From contig CM060186.1 of assembly GCA_030549335.1 (NCBI GenBank), positions 23,427,189 to 23,491,188 on the forward strand: DNA of 64,000 bases. The letters run 5' to 3'. This DNA is from Pontederia crassipes (taxonomy: Eukaryota; Streptophyta; Magnoliopsida; Commelinales; Pontederiaceae). Numbering within the stretch: position 1 is the first letter of the stretch; every line of letters begins with the position of its first letter. The position numbers and the translations under genes are program-made. This document shows positions 47,056 through 60,363 of the stretch, piece by piece. A model generated the notes under the pieces. It had not been told where the DNA came from and did not search any database. It saw only the letters and a list, made by a program, of their open reading frames with translations.

Positions 47056-47828
47056 TGTAACGCCCCCGAAATGCATCCCGCCACGTGGCTGAATACACTC
47101 CGGAAACGTTACGGGACATGACATACATGTACAATAATTTGACCAAAATAAGACTTTGACTGGTCAACATAATAAAGGCATAATTGCAGAAGGAAAATAG
47201 TTATCATTTGATTTAAAAAGAGATATAGTAAAAATGAGTGCGGAAGTCTTGACAAGATAACATAACTTAGTCTCAAATAATATAAATAAAAGAGTTTGCA
47301 TAAGATAATTACAACTCGATGAAAATAGAAAGGAAGCTGAAGAGACTCGATTTCATGTGTAAAGATCACCACGAGCTCGATCTGTCGCCTGCGCCATCAT
47401 CCTTTTTACTGGGACAGGTTATTACCTGTGACATTGAATACACAGGGGAGGTGAACCTCCCTGTGAGCTTTGACGCCCAGTACATAATAATGATATGACA
47501 TATAAGCAACAGTGACATCATAAAGATAATTAAATAAACATAATCCTAAATGATAGAGTCATGTAGATATGATTGATACAATAACATCATGATCAAGAGG
47601 CATGAACTAGAGTGGCATTACTGATGATAATATGATAAATGTAACGAGAATAACATGATCATCATTAAAATATCATAATATCATTGGACATTGCCCATCA
47701 TCATAATCATTGTCATCTTTATATTTTTCATTATGTTACACTTATTTTGGAGTGTCTTTCAACTCCCTTTAATAGGGCCGGTGGAGTATCTTTCGACTCC
47801 CTTTTGGCCACGGCGGAGCATCTCAACG
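47056..47828 (-). repeat. Truncated 5' LTR of the chromovirus
   Basis: 773 bp closely matching 40119-40888. Homology ends abruptly at ...gcatctcaacg (47828). The remaining 1.1 kb, including the promoter region, is missing and unrelated foldback DNA follows. The element therefore cannot be transcribed from its own promoter. Confidence 0.85.
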
Positions 47829-49120
47829 TTTGAAAATTAGAATTAGAGTTTCTAATTAGAATTAGACAGTTATGATATATCTTTTTGGGACCTTTGAAAA
47901 TTAGAATTAGAGTTTCTCGGAGTTCTAAGTGAATAGTTAAATTGACAGATTAGTTCGAAATGTATTTGGATGGAGTAAATCTTGATAATATGGAGTAAAT
48001 TTTGATAATGAAAAATAAGGTAGTTGATGTAATAGGAAAAAATAAATCTTATGGATTCATTTTAATAGGTGTTTGAATAAAAAATATGTATTATAAATAT
48101 AGGTTTAAAATTTATTAAAAAATAAATTTATAATAAAAATATTATGCCAATTTTTTTATTAAAAAAATATATTATTTAAATATAAAAACCATTTTTAACA
48201 TTTACATTAAATGAAATATTATTTTTAATGAAATAATAAGTAATAAATAATAATTTATTAATCCTTTATAATTGATATTTTAAATATAATAAATAATTAT
48301 TTTATATCGGAAAAGTAAAGAAAAAGAAAAGAAAAAAAGAAACCTCAAATAAAAAACGTAAAGCAAAAAAAAAAGATAACAACCCTCAAAGGTGTTGGAA
48401 CGAGAGTCACATGATCCTGATTCCAACAAAAAAGGGGTTTGGTTCCACCTCGAAAATCAAACCCCCTTTGGGCCTATTTGGCAACTGGAATCAGGCGCTC
48501 GGTTCCGTCTGATTTCAGTCGATTTTGTCAAATGATGTGACGTTTGGTAGAATCGAAGATGAAACCCGGTTCCAAAAAAGGGGGCACGTGACCCTTTTTT
48601 CTGTTCCACCAAATGGTGGATCACCTTTCTTTTTTTTCTTTTTTTTTTTGACTTCACGCGTTGGCTTTTTTTTTATGAATTTCCTTTATTCTTTTTTTTT
48701 TCTTTTTTTATTCTCTCTCACACACATGTATCTTATAAAATAATTTATTTATTAAATATAAATTATTTGTTATAACATATTAATATAATATTATTTCTTA
48801 CTTATTATTTAATTAAAAAGCTTAATATTTTACTACATATAATTATTAAAAATGAGATTTTTGAATTTTAATAGATTATTTTTTAATGAATTTTTAAATA
48901 AAATTTTTAATTTTTACTTCTATTTTTATTTACTAACAATATTATATTTATAATATCAATTATAATTTCAAAACTCCAAAAAAATTAATCCATCACATCT
49001 ACTTTTTCCTATCACATTAACTACTTTATTCCTCATCATCAAATTTCATTCAATCCAAACACAATTAGAACTATATGAACTTGATGGAACTTCATATCCC
49101 ATTGCCAAACGACCCCTTAG
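47829..49120. mobile_element. Large foldback / inverted-repeat element
   Basis: The left arm (about 47940-48400) and right arm (about 48590-49050) are reverse complements in landmarks: gtagttgatgtaataggaaa against ttcctatcacattaactac, and an AT-rich block and purine/pyrimidine tract in the same mirrored order. The centre has ggttccac hairpins and gggggcacgtgaccc. Homologous to the foldback at 5.1-5.7 kb. A direct repeat tttgaaaattagaattagag is at 47829 and 47892. Ends of the ttgccaaacgacccc type lie at 49103-49117. The junction with the truncated LTR may mark a rearrangement. Confidence 0.5.
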
Positions 49121-52100
49121 GGTGTTTGGGGAACTAGCTGGAATAGGAGTATGTTCGAGCTAGTTCCACTAGCCAAGCACCTCCTTTGAAAAGAAAAGTT
49201 TGGGAAAGAAGAAGAGAGGGGGTTGGGTCTTGTAACGAGGAGAGAACGAGTTCAATCTAACGGAGTAGTATCAATTTGTAATGAAAATTGATAAGGGAAG
49301 ATAATATTAATATTTCCACTTGATAGGATTCAACTTGAATGTCCTTAGTATCAATTATATAATGCTCTAGTTAAAATATTAACTTTGATTGATACATAAA
49401 AAATATAATATAATAATTAAGATAATATTACTAAATGTGGATGTCTTATATAACATTGATATAAAGTATAATGTTTATACTATAAAGAAGTATAGTGGAA
49501 GACTGATAAAAATAGTACAACTCAAGATATCCAACAAAAAAAGATAAGTAATGAGGAGAACTATGTATTATGTAAGACTACCCTATATACGCGTCATCAT
49601 CACAAATGGTATTAACTGCTTTGGCTCATGTATTTCAATTACTTGCAAGATCAATGTATGAAAAATAATAACCCATGAGATTTGCAATCTAATAGGTAAA
49701 TAATAAAGCAGTGCAAAGTAATTAACAATAAAAAATAATGGGTTAATTATATAGAAAAATAAATATAACAACTAAGTCAGCAATTGAATGTGATTAGTAG
49801 TATGGTAGTGAACAAAATCATAGTTAATGAGAAACATCATTGAAGATCAATAGAATAAATAAATGCTCCGATTATTAATGAATAAATATCAATGCGACGT
49901 CCATGTGTATAATCAAGTTAAATAAATGAAAATGAAATATGAATAATGTAATGAATCATTGAATATTAATCCAAAAAGGAGTTATAAATCATGAAATTAG
50001 TACAATGTTGTGGCTATTTTACTTTGTATTTCGATACTTTATATAATACTCTAAATCAATGTACATATTTCTATGCTCGAGGTAGAAGTTGTGTCAAACT
50101 GCACCTTTGATAATTCTATGCAATGTCATTGCTTAACGTATTTGTTATAATGAGGTGTTGTGTACTTCACGAGTGGCTAATGATTATGCACATCACGATA
50201 AATATTCTATCTAAAGGAGAGGCTATCCTCTTTCGTTACACAATGAGAATAAATCATGCAATGGAGACAAGTCATGCCCCATGCTATCCTAAGCCCTAGT
50301 GTTCATGTCTACCGCTTTTCATCCCTATCTTATTTTCATATTTTTTTGTATTATTCTTTGCTTATATTGAAAACCCCTAAAAAATACTATATTTTCATTA
50401 GTTGTGATATCTAGTTTAGTGACACTTTATTTCATTAAGTCATTTTAGTAGTCCTTAGATTTAGCTTTTTCGTTCAAAATGGTTTCAATCATTGTGAATT
50501 TTCGCCTTTGTCTATGTGGATCGAACCTTAAGTACTATAGCGATGTTGTGCTCTTCTAACCTCGATCTATGTGATGTGGAATTATAAATTTTAAAATGGG
50601 TTTTGAAACTTTCTGTCAAGTGAGATCATTCAATAAGTGGGGTTACTTCCTCAATTGAGGGCACTTCGTGCTTTCACCTGATTCCACTCTGAATTTTTGT
50701 ATTTTGTGAAATTCTGAACCTTAGACCCACATCACACATTTCATGCACATCATTTATTAATTAGGTTTTCATATTCATCAAAATTATGATTTTGATCATA
50801 ACTATACAATGATAATAATCAAAATAAAAATTCCATTTGATCGATGAAATCAAAGAAGTGTTAAACCTTTGATTTAACCTATGCAATGAGATAAAATCAA
50901 TTAGGATTAATGGAGTTTTGAATCTAATAACAATCTAAGGCAATATATATCAACATATTTGAGATAAACATTTTATTAGTAAAATTGACTAAACATCATA
51001 GAACACGAAAATAAACTATAATAAAATATAAAAAATCATTTTTTGTGACTGAGGTAGGGCCCAAGATGATGCTGCTCTATCGTGGACAAGGCATGAGTGT
51101 GACCTAGTCTCATGTTGTTGAGCTTAAATTTTAAGGAACATGAGCCAGACTTTGTGGAACTCAACCTAACTTTTGGTCATTCGTGTTAGCTTGGGAAGAA
51201 CTCGGCCTAGGCCATTGGAAGCTCAATCCAGGTTCAGATGTTGCAAATTTGTGGAGGAGCACGGGCCGAGTTGGACCAAGCTCGGCATGGCTCAAGTTTT
51301 AATATCGTCATATACTCGGCCTAGGTTGTCTAAAACGTAGTCTGTGTTCTATTATTGCTCAATGTTTCAATGGTGTTTCATCGAAATAAACCTCTTATGC
51401 TTGAAAACGTCATATTGTGCGAATGATGGACAATAATAGGCAATAATATAATTCTATTTGGACCTTAAAAGCATGGAATTCTATTGTTAAAAATTTATTC
51501 AAGATTTATCAAACTATTCACCAACATCATGAGATGTTTTTGTCGACCTTCATGTTTAGTCTTCTAGCTTGACTCTAGATGAACAATGGCGTCGTTGTGT
51601 TCTATGATTCCTAGGTTGTAGAGTGTACGAAGGGGATAAAGGATATCACATAAGAGTATGAGGAGGTCATGTCATAATGGAAGAAAGGAAGAAAATTGGT
51701 TAAGAAGATAAGATAAGAAGTTTTATAAATAAGTAGTTAGCTATAACCTTTCTTATGAGATATAATAATATCCTCAGATATTATTTAATGGAATAATTAC
51801 TATCTTATTAATTCCAAAATTTTGAGAATTATTACATTATTATGTTTTCTCAGGTGTTACAAGTAACTTCCTTTCCCCATGTCATGATTGTTCTATCTCA
51901 TTCTTCAATAATATGTAACACCCTCAAAATTCATTACATGATCCACAAATACTTCTTCTTGATTAGGATTTGAGTGATTAACTTAATTAACTAAAATTAA
52001 TCTATTACCTTAAGATGCGAAAGTCAAATAGTCATCTTTGGCATGAGTCTCCTCAATGCCTAACAAATAACTAATAATAATATTTGAAAGAACTTTTGAT

Positions 52101-53212
52101 GACTCCATTTCATGTGCAAATCAAAATTACTAGGAATATTGCCTTTGCCCATGCCTTCAATCATACTTATTAGTATTAATTATCTGCAATATTCCAATGC
52201 AGGGGAATGAAATTCCTATGAACTATGACATCTAGTATGTAAGATACTAGAAATGGATAATATTTCAACTGACAAGTGGAATCAATCAAATAATCAAGTG
52301 AACAAGAGTATATCAATTGCAAGTAACATCAAATGCAAGTGAATTTTTCTTTAGCAAGTACAATTGTTCCTTTGATGAGTTGCATTATTTCTTCTATTTA
52401 AGGTACAATTTCAAATGCAATAACTATGTGTGTTGTAGCAAAAGGAACACATTATGTTTCGTTATGGGTTCCCATGATACTTTCATGTATCTTTGATTCA
52501 ATGATGGATCAAGCCAAGATTAGGCAGGGAGTACTTTTGACCCAATAAATAACAAGGAGAATGTGTTACTCCGAGTAGTTTCACTACCGAAGCATGACTA
52601 TTCACTCGATAAATAAAAAGTAAGAAATAAAAATCGATACACATGGTGAACCTATGTTTTGTAACTTTTATTTCTTTAATGGCCTATTTATCTATTTTTG
52701 TAGTCTTTTAGTATTACATGATCAAATACAAGGATAAAATTGTCAATCAAGTGATAGAACAAAAATTCACTTAGAAGTCGATGGAACTCTACGTTCATGA
52801 TCAATTGGGTTGGGTGGCTTCAAAACATATGTCGGGTATGATAAGAGCCAAGTTGGATTAATTCTAACCATAATCTATTGGTGACTTTTTCCAGACAACA
52901 AGATCGAGTTATTGGTGGCTTAGTCTAAGGGTGTGTTAGGATAGAAAACAATAATCCTCCTTACATACAAAACTCAAGCTATATTATTTATCGTGCAGAT
53001 CAAATCATGTCCCGACTATTTCAACACTTCTTACATATAGTGGAATCCGAACTAGGTGACTTTGGTAACTCAAATCTTGTGCTTTTTCACATAACCTATA
53101 CTCACCTAGATCATCATGCAGCCGACACAAGAGTCTAGTGATTTTTTTCAAAGGATCATTAGGCATCATTAAAGCCATACTCACACTTCATTGACTTGAT
53201 CAAACTATTAAT
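49121..53212. other. AT-rich intergenic DNA with LTR-like debris
   Basis: There is an LTR terminus-like ggtgttaca ending at 51861, with (minus strand) a TATA-like tttataaaac about 120 bases in. Another terminus, tgtaacaccctc, starts at 51914. At 51180-51330 there are repeated aactcggcctagg/cacgggccgag motifs like those at 9.3-9.7 kb. No gene domain was recognised. Bases 53208-53212 (ttaat) are the left target site of the next element. Confidence 0.4.
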
Positions 53213-54659
53213 TGTAGGATCAAAAGCACCAAGGAGGGGGGTGAATTGGTGTATAAAAAATCTAACCGAAAAAGCTGTAAAATTCGATTTTTAGAAAATG
53301 CGATCGCAAGCAAGTAAAAGATAAGTAAGAAGAGTAAGAGAAGAGAAAGACGCAATATGTTGACGAGGTTTGGACCAACTCCTTGGGCTACGTCCCCATT
53401 CTGACTTTCCGACCTCGAGACCGTCGAAGATCCATTAGCCTTCTCTTTTCTTGTAGTGAGAGAATAACCCTTTCTACACCACAATGCCTTCTTTTTCACT
53501 CAAGAGGTAAGACACACCTCTTCTTACAAGGAGCTCTCAACACGATCTAAACAAGAACACAATAATTCCCTCCAATTCTCTCTTCTTACAAAGAATACTC
53601 ACACATAGAAACTAGAAGAGAGAAGGGATGATTTGCAAAATTTAGATCAAGAAAAATGCTTTGGACTTGAAGGAAGCTCTAGAGTGATTTGCCTTGTTTG
53701 GATAACCTTCCTTTAATCTTTTGAGTCCCTTTCATAGGCTTCTCTTGAAAATATGGTCATTGTAAATCAGGTCATTGTAAATCAATTTGAAAAGTGTTGT
53801 GCTGTCACCTCTAAAACGGTCGTCCATTTTAATATCGGTCGTCCATTTTGTACAGTAACTAGCCGTTATGGCTTTTGTCGCATATTCAGCGGTCACCCAT
53901 TATAGTATCGGGCGTCCGTTTAAAATAAAATTATATCCGTTGCATTTGTCTTTTTTGTACAATTTTCCATTGATCGTAGTCCGTAGAAGAATTATAGTCG
54001 TTTAATTAATTTTGCTTCCATAACAGTCGCCCGAAAGGGAATCGATCGACTGATTTAGAATTCCCGTGCTCTTTGCAATCTACCATGCAACGACTTCGAT
54101 CATCCAATTTCTACATTTCTGTTCTTTGTTGTCCAGAATGATCGACTGTTAACATTTCGATTGTCTGATTTAAAAGTGTTCGCACTCTTTGTAATCTGTG
54201 ATCGTTCATCATCAACTTCGCTCATCCGATTTATATATTTTTGACCTTTACTGCCCAGAACGGTCGACCGTTAATATTTCGATCGTCCAATTTAGAAATG
54301 TCCGCGCTCTCTGTAATCTGCGATCGTTCCATCTGTCATTTTGGTCGTCCGTTATGTACTTCGATCTTTCATGCAAAACATATAATGGTCGATCAAAAAT
54401 AAATCGGTTGCCCGATTTAGGAATATCACTTCTCTCTAGAATTAGCAGTCGTTCCAACTCTTGTTTGGTTGTCCAGTATAAGTCAAAACAGTCGCCCATT
54501 ATACTTACGATCGATCGTTTGTACTACAGAGAAATATTTTAACTCTTTTTCTTCGAAAAATATTGAACATGTTCACACTAACACTTCAAGCATAATTAGT
54601 ACATCATCTTCATTGTTTTCTATCATTAAAATACTTAGAATATGATCTTTGGACTGACA
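53213..54659 (-). repeat. Solo LTR with perfect TTAAT target duplication
   Basis: 1447 bp running from tgtaggatcaaaagcaccaa to ctttggactgaca, TG...CA. ttaat is present on both sides (53208-53212 and 54660-54664). The 3' part (ggatcaaaagcaccaaggag, aattggtgt) is related to the LTR family at 11, 14.5 and 35.5 kb. U3 instead holds a long array of cggtcg(t/a)cc variants (53815-54520). No PBS, PPT or internal region adjoins. Confidence 0.85.
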
Positions 54660-54664
54660 TTAAT

Positions 54665-56444
54665 AAATCACATCCAAAAGTGAAATATCATGTACATTGA
54701 CTTAATTCTACTTAAGTATCTAATTTCATTGAACCTTACAATGTGAAGTGTGTGTTTGTATGTAACAATAACAGAGGATTTGTCTAGATATTGATGTGAA
54801 TATGAATCTCCAATGACAACAATACAATGAAAATAATGTGCCTATTCCTTAAAGTGTAGCAACTCGAAGTAATTGGGAAATTCATCGATATGACCCAAGA
54901 TGAACGGAAGTCGCATGTTTCAAAATTTATAATCCTTAACACATAATCACATCTGCAAGTGCGCAACATAATAGGCCGAACCATGGGAGAAGATGTTGTT
55001 TATACTAGGCTTAGCTACTTTTGAAAGACTAAAATTATGGGATGTAAAATCTAATTTTTGTCTAACTGAAAACAAAATGTGAAAAAATAAGACTTAAAAT
55101 GATTTTTAGAATTTTTCAATATATTATGAAAAGTAAGTTTTGTATGAGAAAGAGAATAATAAAATCAAGTTGTCAATGATAGGGATGGATACAAGGGTAT
55201 GAACAATATATCTGAATGTTTAACTCTCTCATAAAATCAAAATTACAAAAAGAGAAACTCGGAAGATCTATAATAGATATGATTCACTAGCTTTTGTGAT
55301 AATCTCCTTCTAGAGTTCTTCCAATGCTTGTGTACAAAACTCTAGAGGCTATAAGACTAAGATAATCCTCACAAATGACACTTCCATCATTCCAATGACT
55401 AGAACTTCAAATGTCATTCACTCAAAAGGGTCCACTTCTCTCCATAACCTAGAAATCAACATACAAGTTTATTCTCTCAGCTTCACTTGACAATGATTGT
55501 CAATGATCGCTTAGCATACACCGATGTCCTTTAATCTTTCAACTTCCAATGAGAATCCATCTAGTTAGCTGTTTCCCTTTCGGACAAAGACTTGTGACAT
55601 TGAATAAACAAAACCAGAATCATGATGCTAACCAAGAGTCAAGGATATTACATTGGAATGCATTACAAAATGACAAACATAGGTGACCTAAAGTTGTAGA
55701 GTTAAATGCATAGATGAAGCTATGCAAAACAAAACTTTCTTAAAAATTCCTCAGCCCTAACTAAATGTTTAGTGATATAGAATCATAGAGTCAAGAACAA
55801 ATATTACAATCCATAATTTGTCCATCACAAAAATGCTAACTATTTATCCTGAAAACAAATAAACAAGAAAATGATATAAACTAGAAGAACAATGTGGCTC
55901 AACCTTCAAATATGATTTTAGTTTTCTTTTGTGTGCGAAAATGATTGAACCCCCCCCCCCCCCCAAAAAAAAAAAAAAAAAAAAAAAGTAAATAGGATGA
56001 AAAGAGGAGAATAAAGGGAAGCCCTTTCTATTTATCCTTCAAAGTTTTTCCTTCACTTTTCTCCAATATGCATCCTTTTCTACTTCTACGCCCTTATAGA
56101 CCTTCCTATGATTGCAAAAAAGGATTCATAGTTGTGAGACTATGACTTTTAGTGTCAATCTTTGTCGGGCATAGTGAAGTGGGTTTATGCGTTGATCTTC
56201 TCCCCATCTAATGATCGATCTACCAACATATTCTAGTTTTGCTTACTCGATGTCAAAATATCATCACTCATGGGACTTTATAAATATCCCAAATTCTATA
56301 AATCCTTAAAAAGCTAGTTATCATCATCAAACAACATAAGTTTTTGGAAATGAACAAAAAAACATAAGAAAAATTCATAAAATTTGCAATCAATTAATTA
56401 AATGAAGAAACATACAAATAAAGATGTAGAAAATAGGACCATAT
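54665..56444. other. AT-rich intergenic DNA
   Basis: No gene or element was recognised apart from the C15A23 tract. Confidence 0.4.
55950..55987. repeat. C15A23 homopolymer pair
   Basis: Fifteen C directly followed by 23 A. Length is likely variable, and sequencing or assembly error is possible. Confidence 0.85.
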
Positions 56445-58267
56445 CATTACAAGAAAATTTCATATTTCCAACGGGTCAAAATCTTTCACATTTTTCGATG
56501 GAATTTGCGATGGGGAGAAATATACTTTTGAACTACTAACACGCAAAGCACCCATCGCTAATGCTGATGACAAAAGACTTGTTGGTAATTTATCGATGGT
56601 CATAGCCTTTGAAATTATCGACGAATTTTATTCCGTCGATAGTTCCGAAGATTAGGACTGTCGGAAATTAAAATTATAATAACATATTATGCAATAAAAT
56701 ATTGGCATACGATTAATATTTTAATACTAAGATTTATGATGATCGTAGCCTTCAGAATTACTAAAGAATTTTATTCCATCCGGATTTAAATTTATAATAA
56801 AATATATTATAATACTATATAATAAAATATTGACATATGATTAATATTTTAATATTAACATTTTTTATGGTCCCAGATTTTGGAATTATCAGAAGGCTGG
56901 GACCATTGAAATTCAAATTTACAATAAATAAAATATAATAAAATATTGGTGTACAATAATATTTTAATATTAAGATTTTCGATGGATGTAGCTTTTGAAA
57001 TTATCGACGAATTTTATTCCATCAGTAATTTCGAATGGTAAGATCATCAAAATTTAAATTTACAACAAAATATATTATAACATATAATAAAATATTTTCA
57101 TACAATTATCTTTTAATATTAAATTTTTACAATCGTATCCTTTAGACTTGTCTATAAATTTTATTCCGTCAGTAATTTTAAAAGCTAGGACTGTCAGAAT
57201 TCAAATTTATAATAAAATATATTATAATACTCTATAATAAAATATTGCCATACGATTAATATTTTAATGTTATGGTTTTTCAGAATTATCGATGGATTTT
57301 ATTATGTCGGTAGTTCCAAAAGTCAAGACCATCATACATCAAATTTATAATAAAATATTGACATATAATTATATTTTAATATTAAAGTTATCGATGATCA
57401 TAACCTTCATAATTACTGATGAATTTTATTTATTGGTAGTTCCAAAGGTCAAGATCGTAGGAATTCAAATTTTTAATAAAATATATTATAATACAATTTG
57501 AAAAAATATTGCCATATGGTTAATATTTTAATTTTAATATTTTTGACGGTCATAGCCTTCGAAATTATCAACAAATTTTATTTCGTACCATCAAAGTTTA
57601 AATTTCTAATAAAATATATTAATATTATATAATAAAATATTGGCATAGTATTAGTATTTTAATATTAAGGTTTTCGCGTAGCCTTCAAATTACCGACGGA
57701 TTTTATCCTGTCAGTAGTTCTAAAGGCCAAAACCATCAAAATTCAAATGGTAATAAAATATATTATAATACTATATAATAAATATTGGCATGCGATTAGT
57801 AATTTAATATTAAGGTTTCTGACTGTCCAATTGATCTAGCCGCCTATGGCCGATTAACCCCCGTCGGAACTTCCAAAGGGCGTCCCATCGGAACTTCCAA
57901 AGGGCGTCCGTCGTTCGAAACTTCCAACGGATTATAATCCCATAGGAAGTTTCGAAGGACGTCTTTATGATAGTAACCATCGAAAATATCGACGATTTTA
58001 ATGTGCACGTCAAAACTTCCGAACGGTGCCCGTTCTGTGGAACTTTTGATGGGTTAGTCTTGTCGAAAGTTTTGAATGATGTCTTTTACGACAGTGGTGT
58101 CAATCGAAAATATCGATGGTTTTAATGCATCCGGAAAAATTGTTACCGACACATTTTTCCAACGACATCGTCTCGTCAGAAAATCCATCAAAAATTAGAT
58201 TTTTTGACAAAATTCATGGGATTTTCAATGGATTTGGCCATCCGAAATTTGAAAAAATTTTGTAGTG
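56445..58267. mobile_element. CACTA element 2, small non-autonomous
   Basis: 1823 bp. The left end CATTACAAGAAAA (one change from CACTACAAG) and right end TTTTGTAGTG are flanked by TAT on both sides (56442-56444 and 58268-58270). It has no coding capacity. The interior is a tandem array (next entry). cgatgg/ccatcg sub-terminal motifs are present but degenerate. Confidence 0.85.
56693..57830. repeat. About nine tandem units, 111-152 bp, inside CACTA-2
   Basis: Each unit begins aataaaatattggcatacga or a close variant, then ttaatattttaatattaagg, cgatgg.cgtagccttcgaaat, atcgacgaattttattccgt, and a link back to the next. Unit starts are near 56693, 56821, 56937, 57086, 57237, 57348, 57500, 57631 and 57777. 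Alternating short and long units suggest a dimeric array. Confidence 0.75.
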
Positions 58268-59446
58268 TATGAACGCTTAGTAATATAAAACTTGATGTGA
58301 TGATTGATAGCAATATAATGCTAGTGAGTGCACTAGTCATTAAAGTAATAAAGTGTAATGAGTAAATATTGTCGATTCCACGAGGAATTAGCTTAACTAA
58401 ACTAATTTCAGAGATTAATAGGAGACAACGAGATGACCATAATCAAAATTACAAAAAACTAAATAATAAACAAATAAATGTTAAACTAAATTAATCTAAT
58501 CTAATAATGTCTAGGGTCATAGGATGATGAACTAGATTGTAGATGAACTGATTTCACCAAATAATATAAGTTAGTTTCTAACGATGTATTACAATTTACT
58601 TAAATTATTAATTTCCATCTAGGATCAATCAACTTATCTTAATTCAAATTAAAATGAGATTACTCCATCTAAGATCATAATATAATCAAATTTGAGATTA
58701 AGATGAATTGAAATGTAGTATCTAAAATATTCTCAGTCATGCCATGATAATGGTTAATAGACCACACAACTAATATTTCATCAATGATCATATGAGTTGT
58801 GAAATGCAATATTTTGAATCAAAAGTAAAGAATCAATTTCACAAAAATTATGAATCAAAAGTAACCTAATGGAATAATAACTACATGAAGAAGACAATTA
58901 ATCTTTGAAAAAGCATTAATCATAGCATGCATATTTGAAAAAAAATCAACTTAAATGATAACGAAAGAAAGTCTAACAGTTTGCCTTATTAATTGAAACT
59001 ATTACAAACGTCTTAAATAGAAATAAAACTAAAGGATCCAAAATACAAAAAAGATAGGAAGATAAAAAAACTTTATGCATAAAGATTATCATCCCAACAG
59101 AAAAGAGCAGGCAGTACTCTCAAGAATGCAAATGAATTATTGTTAGTCCTCGTCTTGAGTTAATCATGCAAAAGTTTTCTCAATAAAGTCTCTTGGAGTT
59201 CTCTCATGTTCTTAGCTTTAAAGCGTCGGTTGCAGACCCTAGCATCCCTCTCGTCAGACTATAGAAGATCTCTTTTTATAGGGATTTTATATTTTCATGT
59301 GATTGGAGAAGCATTGAAAATATTTTCCATGCAAAATAAGGTAGAATTGAATTTCAATTAAATATGAAACTTTAGCCTTGTCAAACTATGAATTTTTTCT
59401 GTCATAATATATTTCCAATCAATCTCTATGACATGATTGTGTAGGA
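58268..59446. other. AT-rich intergenic DNA
   Basis: No gene or repeat was recognised. Confidence 0.4.
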
Positions 59447-59457
59447 GTCCTTCGTCG

Positions 59458-59900
59458 GAAATGACGTTTTTCGATGGTTTTATCGACGGATAGCGTCCGT
59501 GCGAAAATGAGGCATCGCAAACGATATGCGACGGTTATTTCTGAACTGTCGATCTTCGACGGTCCAGCTGATGGGCATGGCCGTTGAACGTTGAAGATTT
59601 AAGACGGTTTGAGCCGTCGATATATATCGATGGTTTGAACTGTCGATACTATCGATGGTTCAAACCGTCGAAAATTCATATCGACGGTTTGAGTTGTCGA
59701 CTCAACAGTTGATTTTTGAAGGCTCAAACCATCGTTAATTTTAGACGGTTAAATCCGTCGATGCTTAGCGATGGTTGAGACCATCTATAAGCTTGCATGG
59801 ACGGTTAGAACCATCGATAAGTATCAAAAAAATTATTTATCGATAATTAATTTTCAGCTATTTCCAATGGTTCTAACCGTCGGAAACCAAAAAAATGGCT
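59458..59900. repeat. CACTA-3 left sub-terminal repeats
   Basis: More than a dozen cgacggttt(g)aaccgtcg-type motifs, many as adjacent inverted pairs able to form hairpins. Confidence 0.75.
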
Positions 59901-60363
59901 GTCCGAACAGATAATAAAAAAAAAATCCATTTGGATCATAATATCTAACAAAGACTGATGTCCATCACATAATTATAAGTCAACACAACACATAATATCC
60001 AAACATAAGAAATGCAACACAACACATAACATCCAAACATAACAATTGTCCAACACAAATGCCAAACATTATAATGTTTTAGAAACATAAAGATGGTAAG
60101 CAAAGCAAAGAGATATGGTCTTGGTCATGAAGAAGATGGACACATGGGCCGAGCAAAGAGATGTGGTCTCGCCTTTCCCGTCGGATCTCAAGAACTTAAT
60201 GAATTGGCAATTCGATCTACCTTTTCGCAAGGCACCTCGATCATCACTGCACAGCACAAAGAGTCGGGAGAGAGTGAGTTAAGAGAACAAATATGTAGAA
60301 TGTGTACAAAACTAGGGGAAGAAAGTTAGCACCTTGTCGGAGGATAACACAACACACAAAAAA

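Larger units (their letters stand above)
40119..47828 (-). mobile_element. Ty3/gypsy chromovirus (Tekay/Del type), 5' LTR truncated
   Basis: On the minus strand the order is: 5' LTR remnant (47828-47056), PBS, gag with zinc knuckles, aspartic protease, reverse transcriptase, RNase H, integrase, chromodomain, PPT, 3' LTR (42034-40119). RT before integrase defines Ty3/gypsy, and the C-terminal chromodomain places it in the chromoviruses. The LTR termini TGTAACGCCCC and TGTGACGTTCG fit the Tekay/Del group. At least seven in-frame stops, a frameshift near 45440 and a small deletion near 42790 inactivate it. Most stops are TGA or TAG, consistent with C-to-T decay of methylated sites. Confidence 0.92.
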
